Source: Bacteroidota bacterium (GTDB lineage: Bacteria; Bacteroidota; Ignavibacteria; UBA10030; UBA8401). From it: a stretch of DNA of 36,305 nt. Of this stretch, positions 6,764 through 15,116 are shown in pieces; within the stretch, counting starts at the first letter, position 1; the number at the start of each line of letters is the position of its first letter. A model generated the notes under the pieces. That model was not told the DNA's origin. It worked only from the letters and a program-made list of their open reading frames with translations, and ran no database searches. Made by a program: the position numbers and the translations under genes. The stretch spans positions 1 through 36,305 of the forward strand of contig JAJYOI010000026.1 of NCBI GenBank assembly GCA_021796275.1, written 5' to 3'.

Positions 6764-8008
6764 ATGTCTTCGCTCCGATCACGAAAATTTACCACGGCAT
6801 TATTTTCTCTCTTTCGCTCACAGCAGCGCCCGCTTGCCGGAGTGTACAAAATTCAGGTTGTCTCGTTGCAGGAAGAGCTTGACGTTCCTGAGTCGCTTCC
6901 GAAAGAATTGCGCTATGCGCTCCTCAAAAATGCCGCGTTGAAAGAGCGCATCATTTCGGTGTTGGAAAACGGAAAAGCGATCGGCGTCCGTACTGTTCAG
7001 AAAACTCCTGAACTCGTGCTCAGCGCCATCAACAATATTTCGCAATTCAGCCAGCACAAAACAATTGTCACGTGGCTTCCTTCACTGCTGATGCTGCAAG
7101 AACGCCCGCGCATTCTTCAATCGGATTACGACCGCGCGGCGCAGCAGCATATCGATCTCAACCGTGAAATTACGAACATCATAGACCACCGGCTCGAATT
7201 CAAAAAATTCATGATCATTGATGACAACCATGCCGGAGTAACGAAGGACGACAACGCACTCGTCGACGGTCTCAATGAACTCATCACACCCATCGTGTTG
7301 AAACATGTTGTCAGCCGCATGACGTTTGATAACGCCGACACCCGCACTGCTGTGGCACAAACCATTCTCAAAGCGCTTCTCATCATCGGGCCTATTACGC
7401 AGGTACTGGAACATTACACGCGCGGGTTTGGAAAAATTTTCGCCGCCTCGATGGATGATATTCTTTCAGAAGTCGCGGAATTGTTCGCGCTGCGAGGTTC
7501 GGGTTTTCGATGGAAACAACTCGTCCATCGCATGAAGATTCTCATCCCTGTCTTTGCGCTTGCTTCGTACGGCGCGTTTCATGTCGACACGTTAATCGAT
7601 GAACATCGTTTGGCACTCGCCGGTATTGTGTTCGGCGCATCAGCGATTGCACTCTCACTCACCACCGCTGTACAAAGCATTCGCATGTACAAACAATGCA
7701 TTGATGCACTGATCAAAGAAAAAAAATTACCACCGGCTTCGCCGGTACACCGCTGGCTCATGGCAATTCGCCAGGATTTTACCAATCCTGCGCGATTAGG
7801 ATTATTCATCGGCGCTTTGCTCTCGCCAATCGCCGCAATGATTGTCTTCGTCGGATTTCCTTTTCTTGTTCACAACGGATGGGTGCTTGCCGTTCTCGGA
7901 ACTGCAGAAACGCTCACAGCCGGCTTATTTGTTGTTATCGCACGCCGCTTGAACGCATTACGATTCCAGTTCGCTCTCTCCCGTTTGTTAAATCACAGCG
8001 GACATTAA
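6764..8008 (+). CDS. membrane protein of unknown function
   Basis: I do not recognise this family. From the ATG at 6764 the product is 414 aa. The first about 260 residues look soluble and largely helical, with segments such as ELRYALLKNAALKERII and NREITNIIDHRLEFKKFMIIDD. The last 150 or so residues hold about four membrane segments (ILIPVFALASYGAF, LALAGIVFGASAIALSL, LGLFIGALLSPIAAMIVFVGF, VLAVLGTAETLTAGLFVVI). The frame is open back to a TTG at 6701 with another ATG at 6725. I prefer 6764 because a promoter-like pair lies at 6701-6729 and a terminator ends just before it. None of the candidate starts has a good ribosome binding site. A large cytoplasmic region followed by a membrane anchor is the simplest reading. 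Confidence 0.75.
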   Translation: MSSLRSRKFTTALFSLFRSQQRPLAGVYKIQVVSLQEELDVPESLPKELRYALLKNAALKERIISVLENGKAIGVRTVQKTPELVLSAINNISQFSQHKTIVTWLPSLLMLQERPRILQSDYDRAAQQHIDLNREITNIIDHRLEFKKFMIIDDNHAGVTKDDNALVDGLNELITPIVLKHVVSRMTFDNADTRTAVAQTILKALLIIGPITQVLEHYTRGFGKIFAASMDDILSEVAELFALRGSGFRWKQLVHRMKILIPVFALASYGAFHVDTLIDEHRLALAGIVFGASAIALSLTTAVQSIRMYKQCIDALIKEKKLPPASPVHRWLMAIRQDFTNPARLGLFIGALLSPIAAMIVFVGFPFLVHNGWVLAVLGTAETLTAGLFVVIARRLNALRFQFALSRLLNHSGH

Positions 8009-8356
8009 TTTTTTGTCATCTCATGATGCGCCGTGGGCTTTTTGAAAATTCATGGTGATATTCAAAAATGCGCACTAAGCAAATCGCTCAATATTTTAGC
8101 TGGTTTTTATGCCCATCAAATAGACTGAGGCAAAGAAGTTCCGGAAAAGCGGCGTCATCCGTCATTTCATTCCATAACTATTTGGAAACCAATAATATTT
8201 ACATTATGTTTAGTATGGCACACGCCGGAACATACTAAAATGCCTGCCGTGTGCCGCCACAGACGCCATTCTCAGATAAGGTTTATCATCGTATGGCTCG
8301 CCGCTGGGGCAAAAACATAATTAATATTTTTTTCCATTACACATAATGAGGTTGGT
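8009..8356. other. 348-bp non-coding region with a long structured leader of the RRM gene
   Basis: No plausible gene is present. An AT-rich inverted repeat (TTTTTGAA at 8039-8046 with TTCAAAAA at 8061-8068) follows the preceding stop codon and may end that transcript. The central part carries interleaved inverted repeats at 8209-8255 (separate entry). The last 70 bases are AT-rich and end in GAGG before the RRM gene. Much of the stretch is probably the untranslated leader of that gene. Confidence 0.6.
8209..8255 (+). promoter_or_regulatory. interleaved inverted repeats, pseudoknot-like or mutually exclusive hairpins, upstream of the RRM gene
   Basis: Arm A TTTAGTATG (8209-8217) pairs perfectly with A' CATACTAAA (8231-8239). 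Arm B GGCACACG (8217-8224), located in the loop of A, pairs perfectly with B' CGTGTGCC (8248-8255). The order A-B-A'-B' permits either a pseudoknot or two competing hairpins. It lies about 100 bases before the start codon, a typical place for a regulatory leader. Function is inferred; no named riboswitch class is recognised. Confidence 0.5.
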
Positions 8357-8698
8357 ATGAAGCTATATGTCGGTAACCTATCGCGGGATGTTACTGAAGC
8401 CGATTTGCGGGAAGCGTTTCAGGCTTTCGGGAAAATTGAGTCGGTCACCATTATTAAGGACCGCTCCAATGGCGTTTCCAAAGGCTTCGGATTTATTGAA
8501 ATGCCGGAAAAAGCTGAAGCTGAAGCCGCAATTGCAGGCTTGCACCGCAAGGAATTCAAAGGACGATCAATGGATGTGAACGAAGCGCGTCCTCGCCCCG
8601 AACATCACACGCATGGCGGATTTAATCGCGGAGGATTTGGCGGAGGCCACGGCGGAAATCGGCGCGGCGGTGGCGGCAGCGGCAACCGAAGATTCTAA
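8357..8698 (+). CDS. RRM-type RNA-binding protein with glycine-rich tail
   Basis: The 113-aa product is a single RNA recognition motif followed by a Gly/Arg tail. RNP2 is LYVGNL (residues 3-8) and RNP1 is KGFGFIEM (42-49), with the aromatic positions that stack on RNA intact. Residues 87-113 are GGFNRGGFGGG-type repeats. Small proteins of this design occur widely in cyanobacteria and Bacteroidota, where several respond to cold and act on structured RNA in the cytoplasm. The ATG at 8357 follows GAGG by six bases. The gene is monocistronic: a long leader precedes it and a strong terminator follows 25 bases after the stop. The leader structure suggests post-transcriptional control. Confidence 0.95.
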   Translation: MKLYVGNLSRDVTEADLREAFQAFGKIESVTIIKDRSNGVSKGFGFIEMPEKAEAEAAIAGLHRKEFKGRSMDVNEARPRPEHHTHGGFNRGGFGGGHGGNRRGGGGSGNRRF

Positions 8699-8722
8699 AG
8701 AACAGATTCAATTATTTATTTA

Positions 8723-8759
8723 CCTCACCCTGCTAAACAGGGTGAGGTTTTTTATTTTT
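8723..8759 (+). terminator. intrinsic terminator of the RRM gene
   Basis: A 10-bp perfect stem (CCTCACCCTG at 8723-8732 with CAGGGTGAGG at 8738-8747), loop CTAAA, is followed by TTTTTTATTTTT. Confidence 0.95.
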
Positions 8760-8877
8760 CATCTGTGATTACGCTTGGTGAGATGAATGAGCTTATGCCT
8801 ACAGAAATGTTGCATGCCGCATATTCGGCTCCATGAAGCTTCTTATTGACCGATAATTTCCGGAGAAACATTTCCGC

Positions 8878-11421
8878 GTGAATTCCTTACCTATTGAAAA
8901 ATTTCTTCCTGAACTTCGTTCCGTTTTCACCAACCATCGCAACGTCGTCTTATCCGCCGAACCCGGTGCGGGCAAAACAACTTGCGTACCGCTTACATTG
9001 ATGAATGAACCGTGGCTTGCAGGAAAAAAAATAGTCATGCTTGAACCCCGCAGACTTGCAGCGCGGCGTGCCGCAGAATACATGGCACAACAACGCGGTG
9101 AAAAAGCCGGAGAGACGATCGGTTATCGCATTCGGGGAGAAACCAAAGTCAGCAGGAAAACACGAATTGAAATTGCGACGGAAGGCGTGCTGACACGAAT
9201 GCTGCAGGACGACGCCGCGCTCCAGGATGTCGGGCTGGTTATCTTCGATGAATTTCACGAACGCAGCATCCATGCCGATCTCGGACTCGCACTGACGCTT
9301 AACGTGCAGGAATATTTGCGGAATGACCTGCGTATTCTTGTCATGTCCGCAACGCTTGATGGCATTTCTCTCGCCGCGCTGTTAGGCGATGCACCTGTCC
9401 TTTCGAGCGAAGGAAAAATTTTTCCGGTAGTAACACACTATCTGCCCCATCCGCATGATGGTCCCGTTGAACCGCTGGTTGTTTCAACAATTCTTCGCGC
9501 ATTGCGTGAAGAAACAGGCGATGTGCTGATTTTTCTTCCGGGGCAGCGCGAGATACGCAGAGCAGATTTTCTGCTTTCGGAAAAAGATCTCCCTGAAAAC
9601 GTTGTTGTGCATACGCTCTTCGGCGATGCAGTGCCGGAACAGCAGCACGCTGCGCTTGCACCGGCACCGGCAGGAACACGCAAAGTAATTCTCTCTACCA
9701 GCATTGCAGAAACAAGTCTCACCATTGACGGCGTGCGCGTTGTTATTGATTCGGGGCTTGCACGTAGCGCGGCGTTCGATCCGCGACGAGGAATGCCGGG
9801 ACTTATTACGCTGCCGGTATCGCAGGCAAGCGCCGATCAGCGCAGAGGACGCGCAGGACGACAGCAGCCGGGCATTTGTTATCGTTTGTGGACGGAACAT
9901 CAACATGCACAGCTTCCGCGATTTAACAAACCGGAAATTCTCGTCACCGATCTTGCGCCTCTTGTAATGGAACTCGCTCAATGGGGCGATCCCGATTTGT
10001 CAGGAAGTTCTTTGAAGTTTCTCGATCCTCCGCCGCCGGCGCATCTCTCTCAGGCGCGCGATTTGTTAGTGCGCCTCGGCGCAGTCAACAGCAATGGAAA
10101 TCTAACAAAACACGGAATAACACTGTCAAAGCTGACACTCCATCCGCGGCTTGCACACATGGTGACTCGCGGAAAAGAACTCGGACTCGGCGCGCTTGCA
10201 TGTGATGTCGCCGCACTGCTTGAAGAGCGTGATATATTGCGCGGTACTAACGGTTCGGATATTGATTTGTTTTCACGATGGCATACCTTAAGCGAAAGCG
10301 GAAACGCCGATCGGTTTGTACGTGAACGTGTTCGGACACAAGCTGCGCGCTTGCGCGAAATTCTTGATGTGAGGCTTGACCGCAATCTTTTTGGCGGAAG
10401 TGAAAAAGGTGCGGCGGAAAAACTTGGCGTTCTTCTTGCACTCACATATCCCGAGCGTGTAGGAAAAAGGCTTGACCCGCTGACGCGGCGGCACACTGGC
10501 CGCGATGCACACGAACTCCGATACCGGCTTGCAGGAAAAACAATTGCCACATTACCGAAAGGAAGCCTGCTTTCACGTGAAGAATATCTTGCTATTGGCG
10601 ATGTTGACGGTGCCGGAAGCAGCGTGCGCGTATTTCTCGCCGCTCCTTTGAGCGAAACTGAAATTAGGGAAACATTCTCTGATCAAATAGAAATAACTGA
10701 CGATGTTCATTGGGACGAGCAGCAGGAATCGGTAATTGCAAAGCACGTCGAGCGATTCGGCGCTCTTGAATTATCCGAGCGCCCGTTAAAAGAGTCGAAA
10801 GAAATGCTTCATGCCGCAATGATCAAAGGAATTCGTCTCATGGGAATTGATGCACTTCCATGGAACAGCGATGCCGTCTCAGTACGAACACGAAGCGAAT
10901 GGCTGCGCGTGCAGAAATTGATCGGACCCGGCTGGCCTACTCTCAGCAATGACTATTTGCTTGACACGCTCGAACAGTGGCTTGCCCCTTATCTCGACGG
11001 AATGACGCGCCGCATGCATCTTCAAAAACTCGACATGGGAAAAATCATTCGTGCACTGTTCACCTATCAGCAACTGCGCGAGCTTGACCGTTTGGCACCG
11101 GCGCATGTTGTCGTCCCGACCGGATCGCGCATACCGCTTGATTATTCCAATACACAACCCGTGCTTGCCGTACGATTACAGGAAATGTTCGGAGAAACTG
11201 AGACGCCGGTAATAGCCGGAGGAAAAGTGAATGTGCTGCTTCATCTTCTCTCGCCTGCATTGCGCCCGCTTGCGGTGACACAAGACCTTCCAAGCTTCTG
11301 GAACAACGCTTACCCTGAAGTTCGAAAAGATATGCGCGGTCGCTATCCGAAACATGAATGGCCCGAAAACCCTCTTGATGCAAAGCCGACAAAAAGAAGC
11401 AAGCGAAGAAAAAATCCGTAA
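8878..11421 (+). CDS. hrpB: HrpB-type ATP-dependent RNA helicase (DEAH/DExH family)
   Basis: The 847-aa product has the usual HrpB length and order of parts. It starts with a helicase core with Walker A AEPGAGKTT (residues 27-35), DEFH at 124-127 (VIFDEFHERS) and the SAT motif (VMSATLDG). A helicase C domain follows with TSIAETSLTIDGV and QRRGRAGRQQPG, then the HA2 winged helix and the HrpB C-terminal region (from about residue 680). It couples ATP hydrolysis to RNA unwinding in the cytoplasm; the natural RNA target in most bacteria is unclear. The start is GTG at 8878 with CGGAGAAA about nine bases upstream. The C-terminus ends in a basic tail (KPTKRSKRRKNP). The gene stands alone between the RRM gene and the glycan cluster, about 100 bases from the latter. 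Confidence 0.95.
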   Translation: MNSLPIEKFLPELRSVFTNHRNVVLSAEPGAGKTTCVPLTLMNEPWLAGKKIVMLEPRRLAARRAAEYMAQQRGEKAGETIGYRIRGETKVSRKTRIEIATEGVLTRMLQDDAALQDVGLVIFDEFHERSIHADLGLALTLNVQEYLRNDLRILVMSATLDGISLAALLGDAPVLSSEGKIFPVVTHYLPHPHDGPVEPLVVSTILRALREETGDVLIFLPGQREIRRADFLLSEKDLPENVVVHTLFGDAVPEQQHAALAPAPAGTRKVILSTSIAETSLTIDGVRVVIDSGLARSAAFDPRRGMPGLITLPVSQASADQRRGRAGRQQPGICYRLWTEHQHAQLPRFNKPEILVTDLAPLVMELAQWGDPDLSGSSLKFLDPPPPAHLSQARDLLVRLGAVNSNGNLTKHGITLSKLTLHPRLAHMVTRGKELGLGALACDVAALLEERDILRGTNGSDIDLFSRWHTLSESGNADRFVRERVRTQAARLREILDVRLDRNLFGGSEKGAAEKLGVLLALTYPERVGKRLDPLTRRHTGRDAHELRYRLAGKTIATLPKGSLLSREEYLAIGDVDGAGSSVRVFLAAPLSETEIRETFSDQIEITDDVHWDEQQESVIAKHVERFGALELSERPLKESKEMLHAAMIKGIRLMGIDALPWNSDAVSVRTRSEWLRVQKLIGPGWPTLSNDYLLDTLEQWLAPYLDGMTRRMHLQKLDMGKIIRALFTYQQLRELDRLAPAHVVVPTGSRIPLDYSNTQPVLAVRLQEMFGETETPVIAGGKVNVLLHLLSPALRPLAVTQDLPSFWNNAYPEVRKDMRGRYPKHEWPENPLDAKPTKRSKRRKNP

Positions 11422-11521
11422 GATAAGTGTGCTCTCTTTGCACCGCCGTTTTGCATTTCACATCGAATTGTATTACTTTGGAACTGAAGATCTTTTTGCG
11501 ACCACGAATTACTAATTTCGT

Positions 11522-12667
11522 ATGGCTGACGAATCACACGAACAACCTCCGCGCGAGCATTTTCGGCGCAACAATTACCGGCGATACCGCCGCCCGCAGC
11601 AGAGGGACAATCAACACACCCCGGAAAATTCAACACCAACGGGAGAAACGACGACACCTCCAGACACTTCCGGGCAACACATGAACACTGCGCAGCCACC
11701 TCCGCCGCGTCCGCAGCAGCAAGCGCTTCAGCACAACCACCTCGATGTTTCTGTTGTCATTCCGCTGTACAATGAAGAACAGTCGCTGCGCGAACTGGTT
11801 GACCAATTAAAGAATGCGCTTGTCCGCCTGGGCGGGCATTACGAATTGATCTTCATTGATGACGGCAGCACCGACGGCTCGTTCCGCGTTTTGCGCGACA
11901 TGCATTTTCATAACCGGCGCATTAAAGTAATCCGCTTCCGGCGCAACTACGGCAAAAGCGCCGCGCTCATGGTCGGCTTCCAGCGTGCGCAGGGAGAATT
12001 TGTTGTGACAATGGATTCCGATCTTCAAGACGATCCGGCGGAAATTCCGAACCTCATCAACAAATTGAGGACCGGCTACGATGTCGTTTCCGGATGGAAG
12101 AAAAAAAGGCACGATCCGATTTCGAAAACAATTCCGTCCCGCTTTTTCAATTTTGTTACCGGACTTCTTACCGGAATAAAAATCCATGATTTTAACTGCG
12201 GGTTGAAGGCGTACCGCCGTGAAGTTGTCAAGAACATCAATGTGTACGGCGAACTGCACCGTTACATTCCGGCGCTTGCACAATGGCAGGGGTACCGCAT
12301 CTCGGAAGTTGTCGTTCAGCATCGCGCCAGAAAATACGGAAAAACAAAATTCGGCATGGGAAGATTTTTCAAAGGATTTCTCGATTTGCTGACCGTGCTG
12401 TTCACCACGCGGTACATTGCGCGCCCGCTTCATTTGTTCGGCGTGTGGGGAATCATTTCGGCGTTTATCGGTTTCGGCATTGATGCGTATCTTACCGTTG
12501 ATAAATTTCTCGGCAACACATCGTTGACGAATCGCCCGTTGTTCCTTGTCGGATTGATTCTCATTATCGTCGGCGTGCAATTTGTGTCGATCGGTCTGCT
12601 CGGCGAAATGATCACGAAAGGCCAGCACGTGGAACGGGAGTACTCGATCCGGGAAATTTTGAAATAG
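11522..12667 (+). CDS. family 2 glycosyltransferase with C-terminal membrane anchor
   Basis: The product has 381 residues from the ATG at 11522. Residues 1-72 are a disordered Pro/Gln/Thr-rich lead with no homology that I recognise; an internal ATG at 11681 would remove most of it. The GT2 fold begins at VSVVIPLYNEE (about 76), with IDDGSTDGS and the metal-binding DSD at 165-167 followed by LQDD. About residues 305-327 and 343-365 are two membrane helices. The layout matches polyprenyl-phosphate sugar transferases of the DPM1/ArnC/GtrB type, which load a sugar from a nucleotide donor onto undecaprenyl phosphate at the inner membrane. The exact sugar is unknown. It opens a plus-strand glycan cluster. 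Neither start candidate has a clear ribosome binding site. Confidence 0.92.
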   Translation: MADESHEQPPREHFRRNNYRRYRRPQQRDNQHTPENSTPTGETTTPPDTSGQHMNTAQPPPPRPQQQALQHNHLDVSVVIPLYNEEQSLRELVDQLKNALVRLGGHYELIFIDDGSTDGSFRVLRDMHFHNRRIKVIRFRRNYGKSAALMVGFQRAQGEFVVTMDSDLQDDPAEIPNLINKLRTGYDVVSGWKKKRHDPISKTIPSRFFNFVTGLLTGIKIHDFNCGLKAYRREVVKNINVYGELHRYIPALAQWQGYRISEVVVQHRARKYGKTKFGMGRFFKGFLDLLTVLFTTRYIARPLHLFGVWGIISAFIGFGIDAYLTVDKFLGNTSLTNRPLFLVGLILIIVGVQFVSIGLLGEMITKGQHVEREYSIREILK

Positions 12668-12683
12668 AATACCATTCATCACA

Positions 12684-12718
12684 ACAACCAATATTCAATA
12701 ACTAATTACCAAATCGGT
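12684..12718. repeat. five tandem heptamers between the GT2 and GT9 genes
   Basis: Five seven-base units (aacaacc, aatattc, aataact, aattacc, aaatcgg) fill the 74-bp gap between the GT2 stop and the next start. They are the complement-strand version of the heptamer seen at 1031-1065. Confidence 0.65.
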
Positions 12719-12741
12719 AATTGTCCGCTGTTAATTTTTTT

Positions 12742-13866
12742 ATGATCCTTCACACAGATTGTCGTTTTTTCCGCGGCGATATTCCATGCACGCCGCATAA
12801 AGAGCATGGCGTTCATTGCGACGGGTGCTCGTATTACGACCAGATTGATAAGAACATTCTTATCATTAAACTTGGCGCCATCGGCGATGTGATTCGCACA
12901 ACGCCGCTGCTGCACCGGCTGAAGAAAGAATTTCCCCGCGCAAAAATCTGGTGGCTCACCCACACGCCGGAAATGGTACCGCGGTCTGTTGATGTGCGGA
13001 TGAAGCTGACATTAGAAAATGTCATCGCGCTTCGCTCAATTCAATTCGATATTCTTTACAATCTCGATAAAGACCGCGAAGCCTGTGCGCTGGCTGTTCA
13101 AATTGCCGCCGATATCAAAAAAGGATTCACACTTCTCAACGGAATATGTGCGCCCGTCAATAGCGATGCAGAAGCAAAGTTTTATACCGGCGTTTTTGAC
13201 GACATCAACAAAGCAAACACGAAAAGCTATCCGCAGGAGATTTTTGAAATTTGCGGGTTCACATTCAACGGCGAGAACTATATCTTGCCGTTCGAACCGT
13301 GGAGAGATAAAAAATGGACGCTGAATAAAAAGAAGAAGGTGGTCGGCTTCAATACCGGATGCGGCGGCAGATGGACATCGCGCCTGTGGCCCGAGAAATA
13401 CTGGATCAGCGCGGCGAAAGCATTGAAAAAAGCGGGTTTTGAGGTGCTGCTGCTTGGCGGCGAACAAGAACATGCAAAAAATGTCAAACTTGCCAGAGCA
13501 AGCGGTGCAAAATATTTCGGACATTACCCGCTCAATCAGTTCATCAATCTTGTTGATCAATGCGATCTCGTCGTAACCGCCGTGACCATGGCGATGCATA
13601 TTACGATCGGACTCGGAAAAAAAATCGTTCTCTTCAACAACATTTTCAATAAGCACGAGTTTGAACTCTACGGCCTTGGCGAAATTCTTGAACCGGAATT
13701 CGAGTGCGACTGTTATTTCACCCCGACGTGTCCGAACGATTGCATGCGCTATCTTTATCCCGACCGCGTTATAAAAACGGTGAAGCAATTGCTCCGCCAA
13801 AAAAATGACGGGCAAGTCCGCCAAAAAAAGAGCGGCACTGCGAAAACTTCCCCGACACTCGCTTGA
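12742..13866 (+). CDS. family 9 (heptosyltransferase-like) glycosyltransferase with Cys-rich ends
   Basis: The 374-aa product contains the GT9 signature ILIIKLGAIGDVIRTTPLLHRLKKEFP (N-terminal Rossmann domain), a second domain with VVGFNTGCGGRW and WPEKYW, and the ALxxAGFEVLLLGG region. This is the ADP-heptose:LPS heptosyltransferase fold, acting at the cytoplasmic face on lipid-linked glycan. The first 30 residues carry four cysteines (7, 16, 26, 29), and the C-terminal part carries a CDC-C-C cluster (FECDCYF, TCPNDC). I have seen this Cys-framed version in Bacteroidota-like genomes; it may bind a metal or pair the ends, which is inference. The ATG at 12742 is preferred over a TTG at 12721 that falls at the end of a repeat tract. 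The stop overlaps the next start (TGATG). Confidence 0.9.
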   Translation: MILHTDCRFFRGDIPCTPHKEHGVHCDGCSYYDQIDKNILIIKLGAIGDVIRTTPLLHRLKKEFPRAKIWWLTHTPEMVPRSVDVRMKLTLENVIALRSIQFDILYNLDKDREACALAVQIAADIKKGFTLLNGICAPVNSDAEAKFYTGVFDDINKANTKSYPQEIFEICGFTFNGENYILPFEPWRDKKWTLNKKKKVVGFNTGCGGRWTSRLWPEKYWISAAKALKKAGFEVLLLGGEQEHAKNVKLARASGAKYFGHYPLNQFINLVDQCDLVVTAVTMAMHITIGLGKKIVLFNNIFNKHEFELYGLGEILEPEFECDCYFTPTCPNDCMRYLYPDRVIKTVKQLLRQKNDGQVRQKKSGTAKTSPTLA

Positions 13867-14996
13867 TGAATATTCTCATTCTCGGTACGGCATATCCGTT
13901 GCGCGGCGGCATTGCGCATTACAACGCGCTGCTGTATTCGCATCTCAAAGAACGTCACAACGTTTCCCTTGTTTCGTTCAAGCGCCAATACCCAAAAATA
14001 TTTTTCCCGGGAAAAACACAGAAAGAACAGGGCGATCCGGGCGTCCCGGTTGCAAGTGAGCAACTGATAGATTCCATCAATCCGATTAACTGGATTCATG
14101 TCGGATTGAAACTGCGAAAGCGCAATGCCGATGTTGTCATCTTCAAATACTGGCTCCCGTTTTTCGGGCCATGCCTCGGAACGATTTGCGCATTCATCAA
14201 GTGGCGGAGAACAACGCGAGTGCTGGCGATATGCGATAATGTTATTCCGCACGAACGACGTCCCGGCGATGTTGTCTTCACGAACTATGCGTTTCATTTT
14301 GTAGATGCGTTTATTGTGCAGTCCGATACTGTCGAACAAGATCTGCTTTCATTGATAGTGCGGCCGCGGTACAAAAAAGTGCCGCATCCTGTTTATGAAA
14401 TCTTTGGCAGAAAAATTCCGAAAGAGGAAGCGCGCCGGCGGTTAAATGTTGGCGATGAAAAAGTGATTCTCTTTTTCGGCTACATCCGCGCGTACAAAGG
14501 ACTGCACGTGCTCATTGATGCGATGAAAATTGTGAAGCAGTCATTGCGCGTGAAACTGCTCGTCGTAGGCGAGTTTTATGATGATGAGGAAAATTACCGG
14601 TGGCACATCAGCGACGCGCAGGTACGCGATGTGATTGATGTTGTTTCCGATTATGTACCGAACGAAAAGGTCGGCGAATATTTTTCTGCGGCAGATGGCG
14701 TGGTTCTTCCCTATCTTTCTGCAACGCAAAGCGGCATCGCACAGATCGCCTATAATTTTGATAAACCCGTCATCGCAACAAACGTCGGCGGGCTGGCAGA
14801 AGTTGTGGCGGACGGAGTTTCGGGAATTATTGTTCCACCGAATAACCCTCAATCGCTTGCTGCTGCTATTCAGAAATTTTATTCGGAAAATCTTGAAACA
14901 AAATTTTCCGCCGGCGCCGCGGAGGAAAAGAAAAAATATTCCTGGGATGCAATGGTGAAAGCAATAGAACAGTTAACAATGAACAATAACCAATAG
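13866..14996 (+). CDS. family 4 glycosyltransferase
   Basis: The 376-aa product has a GT-B fold. The N-terminal donor-independent part opens with MNILILGTAYPLRGGIAHYN, and the C-terminal part holds VILFFGYIRAYKGLHVLIDA, a KLLVVGEF strand and the GT4 nucleotide-sugar site (SATQSGIAQIAYNFDKPVIATNVGGL). It is a retaining cytoplasmic transferase; donor and acceptor are unknown. It is translationally coupled to the GT9 gene through a TGATG overlap. The last eight residues (QLTMNNNQ) are encoded by a heptamer repeat tract at 14972-14999, and the TAG stop itself lies in a repeat unit. This suggests that the original 3' end was rewritten by the repeat. Confidence 0.93.
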   Translation: MNILILGTAYPLRGGIAHYNALLYSHLKERHNVSLVSFKRQYPKIFFPGKTQKEQGDPGVPVASEQLIDSINPINWIHVGLKLRKRNADVVIFKYWLPFFGPCLGTICAFIKWRRTTRVLAICDNVIPHERRPGDVVFTNYAFHFVDAFIVQSDTVEQDLLSLIVRPRYKKVPHPVYEIFGRKIPKEEARRRLNVGDEKVILFFGYIRAYKGLHVLIDAMKIVKQSLRVKLLVVGEFYDDEENYRWHISDAQVRDVIDVVSDYVPNEKVGEYFSAADGVVLPYLSATQSGIAQIAYNFDKPVIATNVGGLAEVVADGVSGIIVPPNNPQSLAAAIQKFYSENLETKFSAGAAEEKKKYSWDAMVKAIEQLTMNNNQ

Positions 14997-14999
14997 TCC
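14972..14999. repeat. heptamer tract forming the 3' end of the GT4 gene
   Basis: Units aacaatg, aacaata and accaata (14976-14996) with a degenerate unit on each side. The tract encodes the protein C-terminus and supplies the stop codon. Confidence 0.6.
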
Positions 15000-15035
15000 T
15001 TATGCAACAGACATTTCCGTCGTAAACGGAGAACT

Positions 15036-15116
15036 TTCAACTGTGAACAATCATCAACAGTGAATCGCACTGCGGAAGACAATTGTTCATTGGTAATTAC
15101 TAATTGATAATAACAA
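15036..15116. repeat. two heptamer tracts in the GT4-methyltransferase gap
   Basis: Tract 1 (15036-15063) has units ttcaact, gtgaaca, atcatca, acagtga. Tract 2 (15082-15116) has units attgttc, attggta, attacta, attgata, ataacaa in the opposite orientation. Tract 2 runs directly into the ATG of the methyltransferase and takes the place where a ribosome binding site would be. Confidence 0.6.

Noticed and set aside
11422..11521. Terminator between hrpB and the glycan cluster
   Set aside because: No stem followed by a T-run is visible; ACGAA-rich imperfect palindrome near 11511-11520 is too weak to call.
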